From positions 1-12,200 of the forward strand of contig DBTZ01000022.1 in the NCBI GenBank assembly GCA_002307315.1: a stretch of 12,200 bases of DNA. Reading direction: 5' to 3'. Origin of the DNA: Alphaproteobacteria bacterium UBA1303 (GTDB taxonomy: Bacteria; Pseudomonadota; Alphaproteobacteria; Micropepsales; Micropepsaceae). Positions within the stretch are counted from its first letter, which is position 1. Every line of letters starts with the position of its first letter. Positions 7,519 through 12,200 of this stretch are shown piece by piece. The notes below the pieces were generated by a model. The model searched no databases, was not told where the DNA came from, and saw only the letters and a list, made by a program, of their open reading frames with translations. Position numbers and translations under genes: made by a program.

Positions 7519-7770
7519 CTATCTCGGGAAGCAACGGCATGCCCCGGCACACGGCGGGGCTTCGCCGGCGGCGGCAATCGGACAGCCGTCCGGCGCAGCC
7601 TTTGCGGAACCCGCAACGGAAGGGGCCATGGGGGCTTTCTCGATATGAGGCGAACCGCAAACCGGGCATACAACCGCACCGGCCGCAGCATCCCGATCGA
7701 ACGCCGCGCTCGATGAGAACCATTCCTCGAATTCATGGCCGCTGTCGCAGCGAAGCGCATACACAATCAT
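7519..7770 (-). CDS. Short DUF1178-like zinc-ribbon protein with cysteine-rich tail (paralogue of the next gene)
   Basis: The 83-residue product starts MIVYALRCDSGHEFEEWFSS and has VVCPVCGSPHIEKAPMAPSV at 33-52. By hand alignment, 31 of 56 positions from residue 2 onward are identical to the DUF1178 protein just downstream, with no gaps. Cys8, Cys35 and Cys38 (and His12) are conserved between the two. The helical DUF1178 half is missing. Instead there is an Ala/Pro linker and a tail carrying Cys63, Cys74, Cys78 and Cys80 (PPCAGACRCFPR). It resembles small FmdB-type zinc-ribbon regulators in overall design. The ATG at 7770 matches the paralogue start but has no good Shine-Dalgarno. The carbon-nitrogen hydrolase gene ends 93 bp upstream. 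Function is unknown. It may be a metal- or redox-binding partner of its neighbour, or a duplicate in decay. Confidence 0.75.
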   Translation of the reverse strand: MIVYALRCDSGHEFEEWFSSSAAFDRDAAAGAVVCPVCGSPHIEKAPMAPSVAGSAKAAPDGCPIAAAGEAPPCAGACRCFPR

Positions 7771-7801
7771 GGTGTTAACATGGGCACTTCAATTCGCTTG
7801 T

Positions 7802-7856
7802 GCAACCCTCGAGAATTAACCAATCTCTTTTCGAAGCGGAGGGGGCAAGCCTCGAG
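7802..7856 (-). repeat. Imperfect 12-bp direct repeat upstream of the short DUF1178-like gene
   Basis: The plus-strand copies are gcaaccctcgag (7802-7813) and gcaagcctcgag (7845-7856). They differ at one position and are spaced 43 bp start-to-start. They lie in the 93-bp gap after the carbon-nitrogen hydrolase gene. This could be a pair of regulator half-sites or chance. No terminator hairpin with a T-tract was seen in this gap. Confidence 0.25.
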
Positions 7857-7863
7857 CGCACGA

Positions 7864-8679
7864 TCACGAGAAATCCCGGTCGTGCATCAGGCTGGGAATG
7901 AGCGCCCGCGCCTGCAGCGCCTTGGCAGGATCGATTTCGGCAATGAAGACGCCCGGCTCGTCGCCCCCTTCGGTCAGCACTTCGCCCCAGGGCGAAACGA
8001 TCAGCGAGTGGCCGAAGGTCCGCCGTCCGCCGGGATGCACGCCGCACTGTGCCGGGGCGATCACAAAGGCGCCGTTTTCGATTGCCCGCGCCCGTGCCAA
8101 CACATGCCAATGCGAAGCCCCGGTCAGTTCGGTGAAGGCGGCTGGAACGGTGAGGATAATCGCCCCTTGATGCGCCAATGCGCGGTAGAGCTTGGGAAAG
8201 CGCACGTCGTAACAGACCGTCATGCCCAGCCTGCCCCACGGCAGTTCGGCAACGACGGTACCGTTGCCGGGCTCGACGGTGTCGGATTCGCGATAGCGCT
8301 CGCCGTTCGGCAGATCGACGTCGAACAGGTGGATCTTGTCGTAGCGCGCGGCGACGGTGCCGTCCGGCGCGATCAGATACGAACGGTTGACGGTTTTGTC
8401 CTTGCGCACCAGAATCGCAATCGATCCGATCAGCAGCCAGATTTTCAATTCGGCGGCAAGCGTGCGCAAGACCGGCAACGCCGGATCGTGCGCTTCGATT
8501 CGGCATTTCGCCAACTTGTCGGTGCGTTGCTGCGCCATCAAGGTGGTATTTTCCGGGGTGGCGATAAAATCCGCGCCCAGCCCCTTCGCCTCGCGAATCA
8601 AACCCGAGACGGCGGCGACATTCGCCGCAACGTCGTCCCCGGCATTCATCTGCACGCAGGCGGTACGGAACGCACTCAT
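7864..8679 (-). CDS. Carbon-nitrogen hydrolase (nitrilase superfamily, Nit1/Nit2-like amidase)
   Basis: This is a cytoplasmic amidase of the nitrilase fold with an intact Glu-Lys-Cys triad. From the ATG at 8679 (MSAFRTACVQMNAGDD) the product is 271 residues. Glu43 is in FIATPENTTL, Lys115 in ARYDKIHLFDVDLP and Cys156 in LGMTVCYDVRFPKLYRAL. These contexts match the Nit group, whose members remove deaminated glutathione or omega-amides such as alpha-ketoglutaramate. The exact substrate cannot be fixed here. Proximity to grxC makes a glutathione-repair role attractive, but that is inference. The frame is open to 8733, but the 18 extra residues (MRRPLCPRQGRQ...) are not family-like. The ATG at 8679 overlaps the grxC stop as ATGA, a typical translational-coupling junction. 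Confidence 0.92.
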   Translation of the reverse strand: MSAFRTACVQMNAGDDVAANVAAVSGLIREAKGLGADFIATPENTTLMAQQRTDKLAKCRIEAHDPALPVLRTLAAELKIWLLIGSIAILVRKDKTVNRSYLIAPDGTVAARYDKIHLFDVDLPNGERYRESDTVEPGNGTVVAELPWGRLGMTVCYDVRFPKLYRALAHQGAIILTVPAAFTELTGASHWHVLARARAIENGAFVIAPAQCGVHPGGRRTFGHSLIVSPWGEVLTEGGDEPGVFIAEIDPAKALQARALIPSLMHDRDFS

Positions 8680-8930
8680 GCCAGCAGCGGATCGAGCTTG
8701 CCGGCCTTGTCGAGGGCATAGAGGTCGTCGCAACCGCCGACATGGGTGTCGCCGATGAAAATTTGCGGCACGGTCCGCTTGCCGCCGGCTTTCGCGACCA
8801 TAGCCTCGCGTAAGGCCGGATCGTCGGAGACGTCGATCTCTTCATAGATCGCCCCCTTCTTTTCCAGCAGCTTCTTGACGCGGACGCAGTAGGGACAGAC
8901 TTTCGTGGTGTAGACGACGATCTTGGGCAT
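8676..8930 (-). CDS. grxC: Glutaredoxin 3 (dithiol type)
   Basis: This is a small cytoplasmic thiol-disulfide oxidoreductase that is recycled by glutathione. The 84-residue product is full length for GrxC. It has the active site CPYC at 12-15 within VVYTTKVCPYCVRVKKLLEKKG. The cis-proline segment TVPQIFIGDTHVGGCDDLYALDKAGKLDPLL supplies the TVP and GGCDD glutathione-binding motifs. There is an additional cysteine in the GGC position, as in many Grx3 proteins. It starts 27 bp after comF and overlaps the carbon-nitrogen hydrolase start by ATGA. comF-grxC-nitrilase-DUF1178 is therefore probably one transcript. Confidence 0.96.
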   Translation of the reverse strand: MPKIVVYTTKVCPYCVRVKKLLEKKGAIYEEIDVSDDPALREAMVAKAGGKRTVPQIFIGDTHVGGCDDLYALDKAGKLDPLLA

Positions 8931-8957
8931 GACCGAACTCGCTTTCGAACGCTCGAT

Positions 8958-9719
8958 CTATACCGCATCGGCCGGCAGCCGCACAACGCGCGCCAGCACC
9001 AGCACGAAAACTTTATCCGCGCCGGCCCGCTTCAACGCGCGAGCGCAGGCATCAGCCGTGGCACCGGTCGTCATTACGTCATCGATCAGCACAATTCTTT
9101 TGCCTTTTGCCGCCGCTTTGTGCGCCGCAGAAACCGCAAACGCGCCGTGGACATTGCGCCGCCGCGCCTTCGCCGAAGCCATCGTACCTTGGCTGGGGGT
9201 CGGCCGCCGCCGCACCAGCAGATCGGGTGCGAAAGCCACGTTGGCATCATGGGAAATCCGGCGCGCCAGTTCGGCCGCCTGATTGAACCGCCGCGTCCAC
9301 AACCGCCAGCGATGCAGCGGCACCGGCACGATCAGATCGGCTTCGGCGAACAGTTCCTTGCCGGCACGCGTCAGCCAGCGCACAAATCCCGGCACCAGAT
9401 CGAGTCTATCTGCGTGCTTGAGCGCCAGGATCGGCAGCTTGCCGGTCTCGTCGTAGCGCATCACCGCCCGCGCCTTGTCGAAGGCGGGCGGATGGGCCAG
9501 ACAATATCCGCATTGCGACGCCGCGCCGGGATCGATCTCGAACGGCAAACCGCAGGTCTCGCACACCGGGCCGTCGATGAACTGCGCCGCCGACCAGCAT
9601 TCGGCGCACAAACTGCCGGTTTCTTCGACTTCGTTGCCGCAGACCATGCACAACGGCGGAAATGCCAGATCGAGGAACCCGCGCCAAAGCCGGTGTGCAA
9701 TTGTGCCCGTCACGTTCAT
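8958..9719 (-). CDS. comF: ComF family protein (amidophosphoribosyltransferase-like, double zinc ribbon)
   Basis: The 253-residue product has an N-terminal region with four CxxC pairs: Cys24/27 (PPLCMVCG), Cys38/41, Cys53/56 (PVCETCGLPF) and Cys70/73 (QCGYC). This matches the paired zinc ribbons of ComF/GntX proteins. The C-terminal half is a type-I phosphoribosyltransferase fold: LIVPVPLHRWRLWTRRFNQAAELAR (129-153), then the QGTM/RRRNVHGAF segment, then the PRPP loop VLIDDVMTTGAT (210-221). ComF helps single-stranded DNA uptake in naturally competent bacteria. In proteobacteria it is often present without a proven role, so competence should not be assumed. The ATG at 9719 is only 17 bp from the divergent ATG of the methyltransferase-like gene, and no Shine-Dalgarno fits in that space. 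Confidence 0.94.
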   Translation of the reverse strand: MNVTGTIAHRLWRGFLDLAFPPLCMVCGNEVEETGSLCAECWSAAQFIDGPVCETCGLPFEIDPGAASQCGYCLAHPPAFDKARAVMRYDETGKLPILALKHADRLDLVPGFVRWLTRAGKELFAEADLIVPVPLHRWRLWTRRFNQAAELARRISHDANVAFAPDLLVRRRPTPSQGTMASAKARRRNVHGAFAVSAAHKAAAKGKRIVLIDDVMTTGATADACARALKRAGADKVFVLVLARVVRLPADAV

Positions 9720-9753
9720 GCTGCTAATCTAGTGCAATGACGGGTAATCCCAA
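9701..9753. promoter_or_regulatory. Overlapping divergent promoter candidates for comF and the methyltransferase-like gene
   Basis: The two start codons are separated by 17 bp (9720-9736). On the plus strand, TTGTGC (9701-9706), an 18-bp spacer and TAATCT (9725-9730) would place the start of transcription at about 9737, the A of the ATG. On the minus strand, TTGGGA (9753-9748), a 16-bp spacer and TAGATT (9731-9726) would start comF at or next to its own ATG. The two -10 hexamers occupy nearly the same bases. If real, both transcripts would be leaderless or nearly so. This is by-eye matching. Confidence 0.35.
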
Positions 9754-10471
9754 ACGGATTTTCGACGCCAAACGGCGGGCGCGGCATGGCGCCCGCGCCA
9801 TGCGGATGACGGGCGACCGCTTTATATGGCGCGAGGCGGCAGACGGTATCGCCGACCGGCTGGCGCCGCTCGCCAAGCAACGCAGCGTCGCGCTGGCGAC
9901 CGAGTATAAGGCGGCCGAGTATCTGCACGAATGCGCCGATACCTGGATCGTCGCAGGCTTCGACGATGACGAACAATTGGCGGCGGAAGGAACCTTCGAT
10001 CTCATTGTCAGCTTGATGTCGCTGCACGGGCTGAACGATCTGCCCGGCGCGCTGGCGCAAATTCGCACGCGGCTGAATACCGGCGGGTTCTTTGCCGCGG
10101 CATTGTTCGGCGGCGAGACCTTGCGCGAAATGAAAGAATCGTTGGCCATCGGAGAATCCGAGATCTGCGGCGGCGCGGCGATGCGCGTAGCCCCGTTCGC
10201 CGATGTGCGCGACCTCGGCGGTCTCATGGTGCGGGCCGGCTTCTCCCATCCGGTGGCCGATGTCGAACGTACCGTCGTGCGGTACCGCGCCTTCGAAACC
10301 TTGGTGGAGGATTTGCGGTTGATGGGCGAAACCGGCGGATTGACGGACCCTCGTCCCTTGCGCCGCGATGCGCTGGCGGCGGCGCTGGCGCATTATCGAA
10401 CCGCGCACGGCGAGGACGGCCGCCTCCGCGCCACGTTCGATATCGTCTATCTTACCGGCAGCGCAGGATAA
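9737..10471 (+). CDS. NDUFAF5/BioC-like methyltransferase-fold protein with degenerate SAM motif
   Basis: The 244-residue product matches the alphaproteobacterial homologues of NDUFAF5, the complex I assembly factor that hydroxylates an arginine of NDUFS7. Supporting segments are IFDAKRRARHGARAM (8-22), FIWREAADGIADRLAPL (29-45), TFDLIVSLMSLHGLNDLPGALAQIRTRLNTGGFFAAALFGGETLREMK (in outline, 86-133), VAPFADVRDLGGLMVRAGF (151-169), the MGETGGL segment (196-202) and RLRATFDIVYLTG (229-241). Where relatives carry a glycine-rich SAM motif I (AxDLGxxxG type), this protein has VALATEYKAAEYLHE (51-65), with no glycine. The end at GSAG also looks shorter than family members, which continue after the LSGW-like segment. 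Methyltransferase activity is therefore doubtful. No in-frame start exists upstream because TAA lies at 9725-9727. It is divergent from comF and overlaps the convergent OYE gene by 25 bp. Confidence 0.8.
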   Translation: MTGNPKRIFDAKRRARHGARAMRMTGDRFIWREAADGIADRLAPLAKQRSVALATEYKAAEYLHECADTWIVAGFDDDEQLAAEGTFDLIVSLMSLHGLNDLPGALAQIRTRLNTGGFFAAALFGGETLREMKESLAIGESEICGGAAMRVAPFADVRDLGGLMVRAGFSHPVADVERTVVRYRAFETLVEDLRLMGETGGLTDPRPLRRDALAAALAHYRTAHGEDGRLRATFDIVYLTGSAG

Positions 10472-11520
10472 TCCGTATACCCTTTTGCTCCGCCGCCGTA
10501 GAAGGTCTCCATATCCCACGGGGCGAACGGCGCGCCGGTTTTTATGCGGGTAACCAGGTCCGGGGTAGAGATGAACGCCTTGCCGAACGCCACCGCGTCG
10601 GCCGTGCCGTTTACCACCGCCAGTTCGGCGGTTTCGGCGGTGAAGCCTTCGTTGAAGACGAACCCGCCGCCGCCCAGCCTTAGGAATATCTCGCGCATCC
10701 TCGGTGCCAGGCTGTCCTCGGCCGTCTTCTCGCGCGTGAAGATGAAGGCGATTTTACGCTTTCCCAACGCGCCGGCAACATAGGTGAAGGTAGCGGCCTT
10801 GTCGGAATCGCCGATGTCGTGGGAATCGCCGCGCGGCGCCAGATGCACGCCGACCCGCCCCGGTCCCCATACCTCGATCAAGGCATCGACGACTTCCAGC
10901 AGCAGCCGGGCACGATTTTCCACCGGGCCGCCATACCTGTCGGTACGCGTATTGGTGCGGTCTTGCAAAAATTGATCCAACAGATAGCCGTTGGCGCCGT
11001 GCGCCTCGACGCCGTCGAACCCGGCCCGCTTGGCGTTTCTCGCTCCCCGGCGATAGGCGGCGACGATGCCGGGAATTTCGTCCGCTTCCAGCGCCCGCGG
11101 CGTCACGTAAGGCCGCATCGGCCTGAGCAAACTGACATGGCCGGATGCGGCAATGGCACTGGGCGCCACCGGAAGATTGCCGCCGAGCAGTTCGGGATCG
11201 GAAATCCGGCCGACATGCCAAAGCTGCATGACAATCTTGCCGCCGGCGGCATGCACCGCCTCGACGACCGGTTTCCAGCCCTCGACCTGCTCGTCGCCAT
11301 AGATTCCGGGGGTTGCGGCATAGCCCGCCCCCATCGGATCGACGATGGTCGCCTCAGTGAGGATCAGCCCGGCGGAGGCGCGCTGGCGGTAATATTCCGC
11401 CATGACCGGCGTCGGCACGCGGGTATCTGCCGTGGCGCGCGACCGGGTCAGCGGCGCCATGACGATACGGTTGGCAAGCTTCAAGTCTCCGAATTGGGCA
11501 GGGGACAACAAACCGGGCAT
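10447..11520 (-). CDS. NADH:flavin oxidoreductase, Old Yellow Enzyme family (NemA-like alkene reductase)
   Basis: This is an FMN-dependent TIM-barrel ene-reductase that uses NAD(P)H to reduce electrophilic alkenes, quinones or nitro compounds. The 357-residue product is full length. It has LKLANRIVMAPLTRSRA (13-29, FMN-binding, with the conserved Thr25), LILTEATIVDPMG, IVMQLWHVGRISDP (96-109), VEAHGANGYLLDQFLQDRTN (171-190, with substrate-binding His174 and Asn177 and nearby Tyr179) and TDRYGGPVENRARL (193-206). VAFGKAFISTPDLVTRI (310-326) holds the phosphate-binding region, and GGGAKGYTDYP is the typical end. The HxxN motif and other signatures fit the classical NemA/XenA-type group. An AAAGG ribosome site precedes the ATG. 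A perfect inverted repeat just upstream suggests local repression. Its 3' end overlaps the opposite gene by 25 bp. Confidence 0.95.
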   Translation of the reverse strand: MPGLLSPAQFGDLKLANRIVMAPLTRSRATADTRVPTPVMAEYYRQRASAGLILTEATIVDPMGAGYAATPGIYGDEQVEGWKPVVEAVHAAGGKIVMQLWHVGRISDPELLGGNLPVAPSAIAASGHVSLLRPMRPYVTPRALEADEIPGIVAAYRRGARNAKRAGFDGVEAHGANGYLLDQFLQDRTNTRTDRYGGPVENRARLLLEVVDALIEVWGPGRVGVHLAPRGDSHDIGDSDKAATFTYVAGALGKRKIAFIFTREKTAEDSLAPRMREIFLRLGGGGFVFNEGFTAETAELAVVNGTADAVAFGKAFISTPDLVTRIKTGAPFAPWDMETFYGGGAKGYTDYPALPVR

Positions 11521-11530
11521 CGGGCAGCCT

Positions 11531-11555
11531 TTCTGTAAGGGATATTGTTACAGAA
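11531..11555. promoter_or_regulatory. Perfect inverted repeat, probable operator of the OYE gene
   Basis: TTCTGTAA, a 9-bp spacer and TTACAGAA form an 8-bp perfect inverted repeat ending 10 bp upstream of the OYE ATG (1520 end of gene at 11520). On the minus strand a weak promoter candidate, TTGACC (11582-11577), 17 bp, CATCTT (11559-11554), would put the repeat across the -10 and the transcription start. That is a classic repressor position. OYE genes are often controlled by TetR-type repressors such as NemR or by similar electrophile sensors. No such regulator gene is in the window, so its identity is open. Confidence 0.5.
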
Positions 11556-11592
11556 GATGGGGACTGTCTCGTCCGGGGTCAAGGGGCGAAAT

Positions 11593-12200
11593 CTACTTCG
11601 TCAGATAGATTTCCGATCCCTTGGCTTTGAATTCCTCGGCCTTATTCGCCATCGCGGCGCGGATTTCGGTGGTGGACAGCGTATCGTTCTTGCGCCGGGC
11701 CTCGTCCTGCACCTCTTTGGAAATTTTCATCGAGCAGAATTTCGGCCCGCACATCGAGCAGAAATGCGCGATCTTCGCCCCGTCTGCCGGCAAAGTCTCG
11801 TCGTGGAAGCTTTCCGCCATCTCGGGATCGATGGACAGCGCGAATTGATCGCGCCAACGGAATTCGAAGCGTGCCTTGCTCATGGCATCGTCCCACAGCC
11901 GCGCCGCCGGATGGCCCTTGGCCAGATCGGCGGCATGGGCGGCGATGCGATAGGCCACCACGCCGGCGCGCACATCGTCGCGATCCGGCAGGCCGAGATG
12001 CTCTTTTGGCGTGACGTAGCATAGCATCGCCGTGCCGAACCAGCCGATCATCGCCGCGCCGATAGCCGAGGAAATATGATCGTACCCTGCGGCCACATCG
12101 GTCACCAGCGGCCCCAGGGTATAGAACGGCGCCTCGTCGCAAGCGGCGAGCTGGCGGTCCATATTTTCCTTGATTTTGTGCATCGGCACATGGCCGGGGC
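11593..12200 (-). CDS. thiC: Phosphomethylpyrimidine synthase, C-terminal third (cut by right edge)
   Basis: ThiC is a radical SAM enzyme that rearranges 5-aminoimidazole ribotide into HMP phosphate, the pyrimidine half of thiamine. About 202 C-terminal residues are visible, starting at PGHVPMHKIKENMDRQL. They continue through FYTLGPLVTDVAAGYDHISS, IGAAMIGWFGTAMLCYVTPKEHLGLP, RFEFRWRDQFALSIDPE and SFHDETLP. HFCSMCGPKFCSMKIS contains the ThiC-specific 4Fe-4S motif CxxCxxxxC near the C-terminus. After it comes a charged tail ending in SEIYLTK, where the stop is TAG. The start, any thiamine riboswitch and the upstream neighbours are outside the window. The OYE gene begins 72 bp downstream in the same direction. 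A shared function is not evident, and the OYE gene appears to have its own control region. Confidence 0.96.
   Translation of the reverse strand, partial: PGHVPMHKIKENMDRQLAACDEAPFYTLGPLVTDVAAGYDHISSAIGAAMIGWFGTAMLCYVTPKEHLGLPDRDDVRAGVVAYRIAAHAADLAKGHPAARLWDDAMSKARFEFRWRDQFALSIDPEMAESFHDETLPADGAKIAHFCSMCGPKFCSMKISKEVQDEARRKNDTLSTTEIRAAMANKAEEFKAKGSEIYLTK

Noticed and set aside
7509..7766. Long N-terminal extension of the full-length DUF1178 protein
   Set aside because: The extension is a shifted-frame reading of the short zinc-ribbon gene. The family start aligns with the GTG at 7508.
7775..8986. 403-codon open frame on the minus strand across the nitrilase and grxC genes
   Set aside because: It is in another frame of genes whose catalytic motifs are intact. 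Its product is Arg/Ala-rich and shows no recognisable domain.
11556..11582. REP-like or transposon-end-like sequence (ggggactgtc region) between thiC and OYE
   Set aside because: Only one short copy is present, with no matching partner, target duplication or transposase nearby.
1..12200. CRISPR array, tRNA, rRNA, prophage or secretion/defence system
   Set aside because: No regular spaced repeats, RNA gene cores, integrase or toxin-like genes were seen. Nearly all of the sequence is explained by housekeeping genes.

Overview
The window reads as chromosomal housekeeping DNA from an alphaproteobacterium. The evidence is high GC, closely packed genes, lysC directly followed by ptsP, a divergent ubiG, a DUF1178 / nitrilase-like / grxC / comF run ending at an NDUFAF5-like methyltransferase-fold gene, and rodZ-ispG next to prfA. 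The Rhodospirillales are my best guess at order. That guess rests on gene order and protein flavour only, not on any database match. I see no tRNA, rRNA, IS element, prophage or CRISPR array.

Layout. On the minus strand, read right to left, lysC, ptsP, rodZ, ispG and prfA (cut by the left edge) run from 6276 to 1. They cover aspartate-family amino acid synthesis, the nitrogen phosphotransferase system, cell shape, isoprenoid synthesis and translation termination. ubiG (6356-7087, plus strand) is divergent from lysC and is the ubiquinone O-methyltransferase. Facing it tail-to-tail is a minus-strand cluster reading comF, grxC, a carbon-nitrogen hydrolase and two adjacent DUF1178-type zinc-ribbon genes (9719 to 7092). 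comF is back-to-back with a plus-strand methyltransferase-fold gene (9737-10471). That gene's end overlaps the end of a minus-strand Old Yellow Enzyme gene (11520-10447). The 3' part of thiC (11593 to the right edge) lies upstream of the OYE gene on the same strand.

Most of the window is ordinary. The parts worth a second look are: (1) an array of complementary 8-mers in the ispG-prfA gap that could fold in several mutually exclusive ways; (2) a tandem duplicate of the DUF1178 N-terminal zinc-ribbon, whose upstream copy is short and has a cysteine-rich tail; (3) an NDUFAF5-like protein that has lost the glycine-rich SAM motif and appears short at its C-terminus; (4) a perfect inverted repeat just upstream of the OYE gene; and (5) a 17-bp comF/methyltransferase gap in which two promoter-like elements share one -10 region. 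No clearly new multigene system is visible.

Every stretch of more than 300 bases is occupied by a gene. The longest gaps are 2634-2765 (132 bp), 7771-7863 (93 bp), 6277-6355 (79 bp), 387-464 (78 bp) and 11521-11592 (72 bp), each described below.
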